Assembly (NCBI GenBank): GCA_045660545.1
Contig: JAZREA010000018.1
Location: 1 to 64,000 of the forward strand
Origin: JAZREA01 sp045660545
Lineage (GTDB): Bacteria > Bacillota > Clostridia > Monoglobales > Firm-18
DNA length: 64,000 nt
Direction: 5' to 3'
The translations under genes were made by a program, and so were the position numbers. This document shows, piece after piece, positions 8,981-16,201 of the stretch (positions are counted from its first letter, which is position 1; each line of letters opens with the position of its first letter). The notes under the pieces are model-generated. The model searched no databases and had not been told where the DNA came from. It was given only the letters and a program-made list of their open reading frames with translations.

Positions 8981-8999
8981 ATGTGCCAAAGATGTGCCA
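8981..8999 (+). repeat. Paired ATGTGCCA direct repeats near the prophage end
   Basis: ATGTGCCA occurs at 8981-8988 and again at 8992-8999, an 11-base period (one helical turn). Short direct repeats on the same helix face close to an attachment site are typical of arm-type integrase binding sites; that role is inference. Otherwise the 128 bases between the giant gene and the tRNA fragment show no gene, only a weak A/T-rich hairpin around 9021-9045. Confidence 0.4.
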
Positions 9000-9061
9000 C
9001 TAATTTAAAAAACACCCCAAAAAGCGCATTAAATTAGCGTTTTTAAAATTTAAACTACGCA

Positions 9062-9106
9062 TTGGTAAGGCGTAGGTCGGCGGTTCAAGTCCGCTCAACA
9101 GCTCCA
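9062..9106 (+). tRNA. 3' fragment of tRNA-Thr(GGT), prophage attachment site
   Basis: The sequence from the anticodon loop (TTGGTAA at 9062-9068, anticodon GGT at 9064-9066) through the T arm (GGCGG-TTCAAGT-CCGCT) to the encoded CCA at 9104-9106 is a tRNA-Thr 3' half. The 5' half is missing: upstream bases do not form a D arm or acceptor strand, and position 31 (A) cannot pair with position 39 (G). This fits the displaced host 3' end after a phage integrated within the anticodon arm. The intact tRNA should lie at the far end of the prophage, outside the window. Confidence 0.8.
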
Positions 9107-9108
9107 GC

Positions 9109-9138
9109 ACCCTGTTTGTAAAAACAGGGTGTTTTTTT
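9109..9138 (+). terminator. Intrinsic terminator after tRNA-Thr
   Basis: CACCCTGTTT (9109-9118) pairs with AAACAGGGTG (9122-9131), followed by seven T residues. It directly follows the tRNA CCA end, so it is the host terminator of the tRNA gene. The minus-strand side has no U tract, so it does not obviously serve feoB. Confidence 0.9.
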
Positions 9139-9139
9139 G

Positions 9140-10018
9140 TTAAATAAACATTTTTGCAACAGTGCTGAATAAAACGCATGCAATTATTCCGAATATTGTT
9201 GGTAACACGGCAGCAAGCAGGGTCCATTTTGTGCTGCCGGTTTCTTTTTTTATCGTTATAAGGGTCGTTGAACAAGGCCAGTGCATCAGGGAAAACAGCA
9301 TTGTGCAAGTAGCGGTTACAAACGTCCATCCGTTTTGAACAAGAATGTTTTTCAGCTCTGCAAGACTGGCGTATTCACTCAGGTGCCCGTTTGAAAGGTA
9401 CGCCATAAGCATTATAGGAATAACAGTTTCGTTTGCCGGAAATCCAAGAATAAACGCCATAAGGATTATCCCGTCAAGGCCCATAAGATGTCCTAATGGG
9501 TCTAAAAATCCTGAGCAGATTTTCAATAAGGATATTCCGTCTATATTTGCGTTTGCCATAATCCATATAATAGCGCCTGCAGGGGCAGCCACACTAAGCG
9601 CTCTTCCTAAAACGAACAAAGTACGGTCAAAAACTGACCTTACGATTACCTGTCCAAACTGCGGCTTTCTAAATGGAGACAATTCAAGAGTATATGATGA
9701 GGTAGCGCCCTTTAAAACCGTCTCGGATAAAAGCTTGGTTGCTAAAAAGCTTGTTAGTATGCTTATAATTAATATTGCAGACAGTATCAGTGCGGAATTT
9801 ATGCTGGATAAAATCCCGCCTTTTGAACCGATGTAAAACATCGTAATTAAAGCTATAAGCGTAGGAAAACGGCCGTTGCATGGTATAAAACTGTTTGTCA
9901 AAATTGCAAGCAGCCTTTCTCGTTTTGAGTCTATTATTCTACACCCGACGACACCGGCCGCGTTGCACCCAAGACCCATGCACATGTTTGGCACCTTCGC
10001 TGTGTGCAGATTTGACAA
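9140..10018 (-). pseudogene. feoB: feoB, 3' part: FeoB membrane domain C-terminal fragment
   Basis: The reading frame encodes the second half of the ferrous iron transporter FeoB: the first Gate segment signature (CMGLGCNAAGVVGCR, then ERLLAILTNSFIPCNGRFPT), the FeoB_C region and the second Gate (LGFPANETVIPIMLMAY). Genuine FeoB sequence begins at the Met-Cys corresponding to about 9986. The twelve residues before it (TTG start at 10018) derive from the inserted element and have no convincing ribosome binding site. The other half of the gene is at 14560-15858. Joined at the shared CACATG the two halves make an uninterrupted 711-residue FeoB, the usual length. As it stands the fragment cannot form a transporter with its G domain. 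Confidence 0.9.
9971..10007. other. Left attachment junction of the pfl element
   Basis: Host feoB arm (AAGACCCATG), core CACATG (9981-9986), then element arm TTTGGCACCTTCGC and TGTGTGC. The element arm mirrors the right end of the element at the same spacing, as expected for an att site of a serine recombinase. Confidence 0.7.
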
Positions 10019-10049
10019 AAAAACATAGTGAAAGAGTTGTTTTTTTGAC

Positions 10050-10078
10050 TTGACAACCCTACTTATTTAATATATAAT
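10050..10078 (+). promoter_or_regulatory. Consensus sigma-A promoter of pflBA
   Basis: TTGACA (10050-10055), a 17-base spacer and TATAAT (10073-10078): a perfect match to the vegetative promoter. It lies inside the element, so the pfl cargo brings its own promoter. About 140 bases of untranslated leader follow. Confidence 0.88.
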
Positions 10079-10084
10079 ACCTTT

Positions 10085-10190
10085 TGGTTTAATCGACTTG
10101 CGGGTTTGTCGCATAGCGCAATTGAGTGTGAAATTTCAAAAGACTATCGCCTTGGCAAATCAGTTGGTTCTGATTTGCCATTTTATTTTG
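10085..10190 (+). promoter_or_regulatory. Structured pflB leader with transcription attenuator, possible ZTP (pfl) riboswitch
   Basis: GGCAAATCA (10154-10162) and TGATTTGCC (10171-10179) form a perfect 9-bp stem followed by ATTTTATTTT, an intrinsic terminator placed between promoter and coding sequence. Upstream are GACTTGCGG and TCGCCTTGGCA. These are placed like the GACUGRCGG and CCGYCUGGGC blocks I recall for the ZTP (pfl) riboswitch, with the last block overlapping the terminator stem; CTTTTG and CAAAAG could form an outer helix. The conserved bases do not match fully, so a riboswitch is a hypothesis while the attenuator hairpin is directly visible. Confidence 0.4.
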
Positions 10191-10225
10191 TTTGGATAAA
10201 TTAATATACCGTTGCAGGGACAATT

Positions 10226-12451
10226 ATGACTCACGAAAATTGGAAAGGATTTAACAAGGGAATTTGGGAAGACGAAATCAACGTTCGCGACTTTATTCAA
10301 AAGAACTATCGCGAGTATAAAGGCGACGACTCTTTCTTAGAAGGAGCTACCCAGAGGACTGAAAACCTTATGGTTAAAGTCAATGCACTTTTCAAGCTTG
10401 AAAGAGAACTTGGTGGTGTACTTGATATCGATACCAACACGGTTTCATCTCTTACCAGCTATTCTCCCGGCTACATAGATAAAGAAAATGAACTCATTTT
10501 CGGCTTGCAGACTAACCGCCCGTTAAAAAGAGGAGTTAATCCGTTTGGCGGTATGAGAATGGCAAAACAAGCCTGCGAGGCATATGGCTATGAGCTTAGC
10601 GAAAAGGTTCAAAACGAGTTCCAGTTCCGTACAACACATAATTCAGGCGTTTTCCGTGCTTATACAGACGAAATGCGTGCTGCAAGGAAGTCCCATGTCA
10701 TAACTGGCCTTCCTGATGCATACGGAAGAGGTAGAATAATAGGCGATTACAGACGAGTTGCTTTGTATGGCGTAGATAAACTTATTGAGGAAAAAGTTAA
10801 AGATAAAAAGACTCTTGCGGACGGCAATTTCGACGTAGACAATGTAAGACTCAGCGAAGAACTTTTCCAGCAGATAGCTTTTCTTCAAATGATGAAGGAA
10901 ATGGCTAATATGTACGGCTTTGATATCAGTGAGCCTGCAAAGGACACTAAGGAAGCTATACAGTGGACTTACTTTGCCTACCTTGCTGCAATCAAGGAGC
11001 AAAACGGCGCGGCTATGTCTCTTGGTAGAGTAAGCACTTTCTTTGATATCTATATCGAAAGAGATATTAACAACGGTACTCTTACAGAGCAACAGGCTCA
11101 GGAGCTTATTGACGATTTTGTTATCAAGCTCCGTGTTGCACGTCACCTCAGGACTACTGAATATAACGAGCTTTTTGGCGGAGACCCGATGTGGATTACA
11201 GAGGCTGTTGGTGGTATGGGAGAGGACGGAAGAACTTTGGTTACAAAGTCGAGCTTCCGTATCTTAAACACCCTTTATACACTTGGTTCATCTCCGGAGC
11301 CGAACCTTACAGTTTTGTGGTCTAACAACCTTCCGGAAGCGTTCAAAAAATTCTGCGCAAAGGTTTCTAAGGATACAGATTCTATTCAGTATGAAAACGA
11401 CGACGTAATGCGTCCGATCTACGGCGACGACTATGCAATTGCATGCTGCGTTTCTGCTATGAAGATCGGTAAGCAGATGCAGTTCTTTGGCGCAAGATGT
11501 AACCTTGCAAAGCTTATGCTTATCGCAATCAACGGTGGTTATGATACAACAACCAATATGCACATTGGCCCACAGATGCCTGTGCTTGAAGATCTATCTT
11601 ATGATTCTGTTATGGAAAGATATGATACATACATTCAGTGGCTTTCAAGACTTTACGTTAACACGATGAATGTTATCCATTATATGCACGATAAATATGC
11701 ATACGAAAAGACACAGATGGCGCTTCATGATACAGAAGTTCATAGGTTTATGGCGTTTGGTGTGGCAGGCATATCTGTTGTTGCCGATTCACTCAGCGCG
11801 TTTAAATATGCAAAAGTTTCTCCTAAAAAGGACGAAAACGGCTTTATAGTAGACTTTGAAACAGTAGGCGACTTCCCTAAGTTTGGTAACGACGACGACC
11901 GCGTCGACTTGATAGCTAAGGAAATGGCGCATAAGTTCATTAGTGAACTTCGTAAGACTCCTACGTACAGAAATGCAGAGCACACCTTGTCCTTGCTTAC
12001 TATTACTTCAAATGTTATGTATGGTAAAAACACAGGTGCAACACCTGACGGCAGAGGCGCAGGTGAGCCGTTTGCTCCCGGTGCAAATCCGATGCATAAC
12101 AGAGAGGTTAACGGAGCGCTCGCTTCTCTTAACTCTGTTGCAAAGCTTGACTATAACGACTGCCGCGACGGTATTTCAAACACCTTCTCGATAACACCTG
12201 AAGCTCTTGGTAAAACAGAAGAGGAAAGAATAGACAACCTTGTAACTATCTTAGACGGTTATTTCAAGAAGAAGGCTCATCATATAAACGTTAACGTTTT
12301 AAACAGAGAAACCTTGATTAAGGCGTATGAAAATCCGGAGGACTATCCTAACCTTACAATTCGTGTATCGGGTTACGCAGTTAACTTTAATAAGCTTTCT
12401 AAAGAACAGCAAAGAGAAGTTATCAGCCGTACATTCCATGAAGTGGTATAA
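10226..12451 (+). CDS. pflB: Pyruvate formate-lyase (formate C-acetyltransferase)
   Basis: PflB converts pyruvate and CoA to acetyl-CoA and formate in the cytoplasm under anaerobic conditions, using a glycyl radical. The protein has 741 residues, close to the usual 740-760. The catalytic cysteine pair is Cys407-Cys408 (in DDYAIACCVSAMK). The radical-bearing glycine is Gly716 in RVSGYAVNF near the C-terminus. The start ATG follows AGGGA by five bases. pflA, the activating enzyme, follows after two bases. The gene lies inside the element that splits feoB and is transcribed from its own consensus promoter through an attenuator-like leader. An alternative glycyl-radical enzyme such as a 2-ketobutyrate lyase is possible, but overall similarity favours PflB. 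Confidence 0.95.
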   Translation: MTHENWKGFNKGIWEDEINVRDFIQKNYREYKGDDSFLEGATQRTENLMVKVNALFKLERELGGVLDIDTNTVSSLTSYSPGYIDKENELIFGLQTNRPLKRGVNPFGGMRMAKQACEAYGYELSEKVQNEFQFRTTHNSGVFRAYTDEMRAARKSHVITGLPDAYGRGRIIGDYRRVALYGVDKLIEEKVKDKKTLADGNFDVDNVRLSEELFQQIAFLQMMKEMANMYGFDISEPAKDTKEAIQWTYFAYLAAIKEQNGAAMSLGRVSTFFDIYIERDINNGTLTEQQAQELIDDFVIKLRVARHLRTTEYNELFGGDPMWITEAVGGMGEDGRTLVTKSSFRILNTLYTLGSSPEPNLTVLWSNNLPEAFKKFCAKVSKDTDSIQYENDDVMRPIYGDDYAIACCVSAMKIGKQMQFFGARCNLAKLMLIAINGGYDTTTNMHIGPQMPVLEDLSYDSVMERYDTYIQWLSRLYVNTMNVIHYMHDKYAYEKTQMALHDTEVHRFMAFGVAGISVVADSLSAFKYAKVSPKKDENGFIVDFETVGDFPKFGNDDDRVDLIAKEMAHKFISELRKTPTYRNAEHTLSLLTITSNVMYGKNTGATPDGRGAGEPFAPGANPMHNREVNGALASLNSVAKLDYNDCRDGISNTFSITPEALGKTEEERIDNLVTILDGYFKKKAHHINVNVLNRETLIKAYENPEDYPNLTIRVSGYAVNFNKLSKEQQREVISRTFHEVV

Positions 12452-12453
12452 TA

Positions 12454-13152
12454 GTGGACGGTTACATTAATTCGATTCAATCACTGGGCACTTTGGATGG
12501 TCCGGGCGTGCGTTTTGTAGCGTTTTTACAAGGTTGCAATTTAAGATGCGGCTGTTGCCACAATCCTGATACATGGGAGGCAAACCAAGGCACGCCTTAC
12601 TCTGCAACTAAGCTTGTAGATATGGCGGAAAGATACCGTGAATATTTTAATGATATTGGCGGAATAACCCTTTCCGGCGGAGAGCCTTTGTTGCAGTCGG
12701 AGTTTGCTTTGGAAGTCTTTATGGAATGTAAGAAAAGGGGTATCAATACTTGTCTTGATACATCAGGCAGCATTTTTAACAATAACGTTAAAGAACTTCT
12801 TAAATATACAGACAGAGTTTTGCTCGACATTAAATATACAACAGATGAAAAGTATGTTGAATATGTAGGATGCTCGATTTCAAAGCCTCTAAAATTTCTT
12901 GAATATCTTAATGAAAAAGCTATTCCAACAACGTTAAGACAGGTTATAATACCTACCCTTAACGATGATGAAGAGAATATTAATATGCTTTCTGAAATAG
13001 CAAAAAGCCATACTTGCGTTGACAAGATTGAACTTTTACCCTTTAAAAAGATGTGCAAGGTAAAGTATGATAACTTAAATCTGAAATTCAGATTTAACGA
13101 TATCCCCGAGCCGTCAAAGGAAGATGTAGAAAGACTATATTCTATGATTTAA
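12454..13152 (+). CDS. pflA: Pyruvate formate-lyase activating enzyme (radical SAM)
   Basis: This 232-residue radical SAM protein generates the glycyl radical on PflB by abstracting hydrogen with 5'-deoxyadenosyl radical. The [4Fe-4S] ligands are Cys28, Cys32 and Cys35 (CNLRCGCC). The N-terminal SIQSLGTLDGPGVRFV and the SAM-binding GGITLSGGEPLLQ are typical of PflA. The start is GTG at 12454, two bases after the pflB stop, with no separate strong ribosome binding site, so translation is probably coupled to pflB. The pair forms a two-gene operon ending in the terminator at 13157-13187. Confidence 0.95.
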   Translation: MDGYINSIQSLGTLDGPGVRFVAFLQGCNLRCGCCHNPDTWEANQGTPYSATKLVDMAERYREYFNDIGGITLSGGEPLLQSEFALEVFMECKKRGINTCLDTSGSIFNNNVKELLKYTDRVLLDIKYTTDEKYVEYVGCSISKPLKFLEYLNEKAIPTTLRQVIIPTLNDDEENINMLSEIAKSHTCVDKIELLPFKKMCKVKYDNLNLKFRFNDIPEPSKEDVERLYSMI

Positions 13153-13156
13153 CTAA

Positions 13157-13187
13157 AAGAACCTGCTTTATGCAGGTTCTTTTTTTA
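13157..13187. terminator. Intrinsic terminator between pflA and the recombinase
   Basis: AAGAACCTGC (13157-13166) pairs with GCAGGTTCTT (13172-13181), followed by a T run. It ends the pflBA operon. The convergent recombinase gene ends at 13185, so the hairpin may also serve it, though the minus-strand U tract is shorter. Confidence 0.9.
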
Positions 13188-14462
13188 TGTAACTATATCT
13201 ATTTTTGCAGCTGTGTCGTTGTTCTTAAAATAAATATCAATTTGCTGGTTTTTAACCTTGCCGTCATATTTTCCTTGATGTATGTCGATTTTTTCTATGT
13301 TTTTAAGCAATATTTCTCGACTTAAAGGTGTAGTGCTTGGTGTAAAGTTATTTTGGTTTACAAGGGTGTCGGCAACTGTTTTATATAGAACGTCGTAGTC
13401 AATAGAGTGGGAGGAACAGGCTTTTCTTCCGTACTGCTTGTAGCCGCCGCAGGATAGATTATATCTGGCTCCTTTTTTTCTGCTCCCTACGGTTGACATG
13501 TATCTTCCGCAGTCGTAGCACCTGGCTATTTTTGAAAATATGTTTACAAACCCGGTTTTGTTTCTGTTGCTTTTTTGGTGTACCCTTTTCCTGACAACAT
13601 CCCATGTTTCCTTGTCAATTATGGCCTGATGTGTGTTTTCTGCCCTGATCCACCCTTCTTTTGGTATGTTTTTTATGTGTTTTGATTTAAAGCTTACCTT
13701 GTGTGTCTTTCCTTGTAAGGTGTGGCCTAAATAAACTTCGTTTCTTAATATTTTGTTAATGGCATCTGCCGACCATTTACCTTGTGTTTTTTTACGGTAT
13801 GCCATTGGCGTTGCTATACATTTGGTATTTAAAATATCAGCTATTTGTCTTGCGGAGTTGCCGTTTTTTGAAAGTGAGAAAATTTTCCTTACAACACTTG
13901 CGGCTTCCTCGTCGGGCAAAAGCCTGTTCTTGTTTTTAGGGTCCTTTTTGTATCCGTAAGGGGCGAACGCACCGATGAATTCGCCCTCTTTCATTTTTGC
14001 AGCGAAGGAGGCGTTGATTTTTCTTGAAATATCGCCCGAGTACATTTCGTTTGCAAAGCTTAGCATTGGTGCCAACATCCCCGTAAAGTCGCTTTTTACT
14101 GTGTCTATACCTTCGGTTATGGCTATATATCTAACCCCGTGGTTTACAAAAAAGTCGTCAAGTGTGGTCATAACTTTTCCGGTATTTCTGCCAAGACGTG
14201 AGAAGTCTTTCGTGATTACAACCCCTATTTTTCCTTCCACAATATCTTGCTTCATCCTTTGAAATTCCGGCCGGTCGAAATTTGTCCCGCTGTATCCGTC
14301 GTCAATGTATTCATCAAACACCGTAAAGCCGTTTTCCTTTGCATAGCTTGCAAGAATTTTTCTTTGTGTTTCGATAGATGCACTTGTTAAGCCATCACCG
14401 TCCTCTTTAGAAAGCCGCATATAAAGCGCAGCAACGTCGTCTTTTATGGCTTTTGCTCTCAT
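13185..14462 (-). CDS. Serine recombinase of the feoB-inserted element
   Basis: This 425-residue recombinase has the resolvase catalytic domain (about 9-155; catalytic Ser18 in ALYMRLS; DDGYSGTNFDRP; RLGRN), the recombinase domain (about 180-290; WSADAINKILRNEVYLG) and a zinc ribbon (about 330-370; CYDCGRYM and CGGYKQYGRKAC). It ends with IEKIDIHQG, the usual C-terminal strand of transposon-type large serine recombinases. Relatives are generally 500-560 residues. Here only about 25 residues separate the zinc ribbon from the C-terminal strand, so the long helical/coiled-coil insert is missing. AAGGCGGT precedes the ATG. It points toward the right end of the element and most likely catalysed insertion into feoB. 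Confidence 0.92.
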   Translation of the reverse strand: MRAKAIKDDVAALYMRLSKEDGDGLTSASIETQRKILASYAKENGFTVFDEYIDDGYSGTNFDRPEFQRMKQDIVEGKIGVVITKDFSRLGRNTGKVMTTLDDFFVNHGVRYIAITEGIDTVKSDFTGMLAPMLSFANEMYSGDISRKINASFAAKMKEGEFIGAFAPYGYKKDPKNKNRLLPDEEAASVVRKIFSLSKNGNSARQIADILNTKCIATPMAYRKKTQGKWSADAINKILRNEVYLGHTLQGKTHKVSFKSKHIKNIPKEGWIRAENTHQAIIDKETWDVVRKRVHQKSNRNKTGFVNIFSKIARCYDCGRYMSTVGSRKKGARYNLSCGGYKQYGRKACSSHSIDYDVLYKTVADTLVNQNNFTPSTTPLSREILLKNIEKIDIHQGKYDGKVKNQQIDIYFKNNDTAAKIDIVT

Positions 14463-14542
14463 AAATTACCGCCTTATATATTAATTTACTAAATTCTATG
14501 ATGCTTACTGTTTCTTTTATAATTGAATTTAATAATTTTGCG

Positions 14543-14579
14543 GCACACAGATAAAGCCCCTACCACATGGTAAGGGCTT
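14543..14579. other. Right attachment junction of the pfl element
   Basis: GCACACA (14543-14549), a 14-base arm, the core CACATG (14564-14569), then host feoB sequence GTAAGGGCTT. It mirrors the left junction. The TAG that truncates FeoB comes from the element side of this junction. Confidence 0.7.
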
Positions 14580-15858
14580 GTTTTCCGCATGCCTTGCAAC
14601 ATTTAAAGGGTTTGTCAAGGTTGTATGCAATCCTGGGCAGATACCCAACGTCTTCAAGAAGTGTAAACAGAGGGAAGAATATTGCCATAGGCGGCAGCAT
14701 AACCGCAACAATCCACGAAAGAGTACGAAACACCCCGAACACTATAAGCTCGTGAAGCCAGGAGGGAGAATTGAGGTACAAAAGAGCACTGCTTATATAC
14801 GTCTCAACCTTGCCGAATATAGCGGATAACCATTCCGACGGATAGTTTGCTCCGCTTATTGTTAGCCATAATATCAGTATCAGTGTTGCAACCATAATCG
14901 GGTATCCGGTAGCCTTACTTGTCAGAATTCTATCCATCTTTCTGTCAAAATTGTTATACTCTTTTTTACAGTAATGTACACAGTTTTTACATATTTTTTC
15001 ACATTCTTTTATAATTGCAGAGGCTATTATCTCTTCGGCTTTTTCTGCATTTATCCCGTTTTGCATAAGGTAACTTTCGGCACTTTTTAAACCTTCTTGC
15101 AACTCTTCGTCTTCCGAATCAATCGAGTTGTATTCGCAAATCTCTTTAATTAATCCTTTGTCTTTTGAAAGTAGTTTCAGCGCTATCCAACGCTTGTTAT
15201 TTAATGTGTCGTGCTTAATATTTTCGCTTATAATATCTATTGCTTTTTCGACGAAATCAGGGTATTTTACTCTAAAAGCATCTGTGGGGCAGTCTCCGCA
15301 AATCTTTTTGTCCATAACCTTTTTTAGGGAATTTAAAGTTTTTTTGTCTTTGGCGTTTGTTCCTATAACTGGCACACCCAGTTTTTTTGAAAGAGACTGC
15401 AGATCTATTTCAATCCCTTTTCTTTTTGCTTCGTCCATAAGGTTGACACACACGATTACACTTGGGCAAACTTCTGTAATCTGAATAACAAGGTTAAGGT
15501 TTCGTTCCAGACATGTGGCGTCGCATACAACTGTCACCGCATCGTGCTCGCCGAAACAAATAAAGTTCCTTGCAACTTCTTCCTCGACAGAGTGGGCGTA
15601 GAGGGAGTAGGTGCCGGGCACATCTACTAAAACATATGAATACTTATCTGTTGAAAAATACCCCTGTGCGTTGCTGACTGTTTTGCCCGGCCAGTTTCCG
15701 GTATGCTGATTCATACCCGTAAGTTCGTTAAAAATTGTACTTTTTCCGACATTTGGGTTTCCTGCAAGAGCTACTACCACATCATTTTCGCTTTGTCTTT
15801 TTATAAAAAGTTTTGAATCGATTGCACCTTTTCCGGTAGAATTATAAGTCAGTCCCAT
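14560..15858 (-). CDS. feoB: feoB, 5' part: FeoB GTPase domain and first membrane segment, truncated
   Basis: This 432-residue product is the N-terminal half of the ferrous iron transporter FeoB. The G domain is complete: GNPNVGKST (33-41), DVPGTYSL, and NLMDEAKRKG as the NxxD specificity loop. A helical GDI-like region follows, then the first membrane helix (about 322-342) and the LEDVGYLPRIAYNLDKPF segment. The last native residues are GKQALTM; a single Trp and TAG are supplied by the inserted element. Relatives continue directly with CMGxGCNAAGV, which is what begins the separated 3' part. The protein may still bind GTP but lacks most of the permeation domain. AGGGGT precedes the ATG, and feoA ends 11 bases upstream, so the two form an operon. 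Confidence 0.93.
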   Translation of the reverse strand: MGLTYNSTGKGAIDSKLFIKRQSENDVVVALAGNPNVGKSTIFNELTGMNQHTGNWPGKTVSNAQGYFSTDKYSYVLVDVPGTYSLYAHSVEEEVARNFICFGEHDAVTVVCDATCLERNLNLVIQITEVCPSVIVCVNLMDEAKRKGIEIDLQSLSKKLGVPVIGTNAKDKKTLNSLKKVMDKKICGDCPTDAFRVKYPDFVEKAIDIISENIKHDTLNNKRWIALKLLSKDKGLIKEICEYNSIDSEDEELQEGLKSAESYLMQNGINAEKAEEIIASAIIKECEKICKNCVHYCKKEYNNFDRKMDRILTSKATGYPIMVATLILILWLTISGANYPSEWLSAIFGKVETYISSALLYLNSPSWLHELIVFGVFRTLSWIVAVMLPPMAIFFPLFTLLEDVGYLPRIAYNLDKPFKCCKACGKQALTMW

Positions 15859-15869
15859 ATTTTTTACCC

Positions 15870-16106
15870 CTATATGTTGCTGACGATGATTTTACTGCTG
15901 TCGTCAGCTCTTAGCGCTATTACGGCGCCGCGTATCAGGTATGCGCAAGGGTCGCCGAGGGGGCTTTTACCTAAGCATTCTACAACAGTGTCTTCTATAA
16001 GACCGATATCCATCAAACGCCTCTTTGTTGAATCTGTAAAGTTTATCGCCTTTACAACGGACTTTTCGCCCGGTTTCAGCATATTTAAGGAAAATAGATT
16101 GTTCAT
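15870..16106 (-). CDS. feoA: Ferrous iron transport protein FeoA
   Basis: This 78-residue cytoplasmic SH3-like protein is the usual partner of FeoB. Typical features are LKPGEKSVVKAINF at the start, the STKRRLMDIGLIEDTVVECL stretch (the RLxxxGL motif of the family) and a final strand. GGAGGT lies before the ATG. It is the first gene of the feoAB operon and is divergent from a DtxR/MntR-family regulator, so metal-dependent repression is likely. It is intact although feoB downstream is interrupted. Confidence 0.92.
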   Translation of the reverse strand: MNNLFSLNMLKPGEKSVVKAINFTDSTKRRLMDIGLIEDTVVECLGKSPLGDPCAYLIRGAVIALRADDSSKIIVSNI

Positions 16107-16129
16107 ATATAACTAAACCTCCGAATATT

Positions 16130-16138
16130 TTAGACTAA
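16130..16138. promoter_or_regulatory. Possible metal-regulator operator
   Basis: TTAGACTAA is a perfect palindrome in the 95-bp region between feoA and the DtxR/MntR-type regulator. It resembles the TTAG/CTAA ends of DtxR-family boxes but is shorter than a full site, so this is a weak prediction. Confidence 0.25.
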
Positions 16139-16201
16139 GGAAACATTACAGTACATATTTATTCAAAAAAACTATTATCGTTACAGTTTGAGGGTGTATA
16201 A

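Larger units (their letters stand above)
1..9061 (+). mobile_element. Prophage, right end (late lysis and ejection module)
   Basis: Three large co-directional genes (a phage-type amidase, a probable virion protein and a 2392-residue polyvalent protein with lytic domain) occupy the first 8.9 kb and then stop 130 bases before a half tRNA-Thr gene. The tRNA fragment lacks its 5' half but keeps its own terminator, which is the usual look of the distal attachment site of a tRNA-integrating phage. No integrase, capsid, portal or terminase gene is inside the window, so the remainder must lie to the left. Giant proteins with internal lytic domains are typical of podovirus-like ejection machines; that assignment is inference. 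Confidence 0.75.
9981..14569. mobile_element. Serine-recombinase element carrying pflBA, inserted in feoB
   Basis: The two halves of feoB are separated by about 4.58 kb that contains a serine recombinase and pflB-pflA. The 6-bp sequence CACATG occurs at both junctions (9981-9986 and 14564-14569), and fusing the flanks at it restores the feoB frame exactly (ALTM joined to CMGLGCN). Inside the junctions the ends are imperfect inverted repeats: TGTGTGC occurs at exactly 14 bases from the core at each end (10001-10007 and, inverted, 14543-14549). The flanking target is also imperfectly symmetrical (GGTCTTG and GGGCTTG arms). Site-specific insertion by the encoded recombinase is the natural explanation. 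No conjugation or replication genes are present. Confidence 0.85.

Noticed and set aside
9987..10018. TTG-initiated start of the feoB 3' fragment
   Set aside because: The first twelve codons come from the element, there is no ribosome binding site, and FeoB similarity begins only at the junction, so I do not treat it as an independent gene.
16139..16201. Promoters in the feoA-regulator intergenic region
   Set aside because: Several A/T-rich hexamers resemble -10 boxes but none has a partner at 16-18 bases, so no promoter is called.
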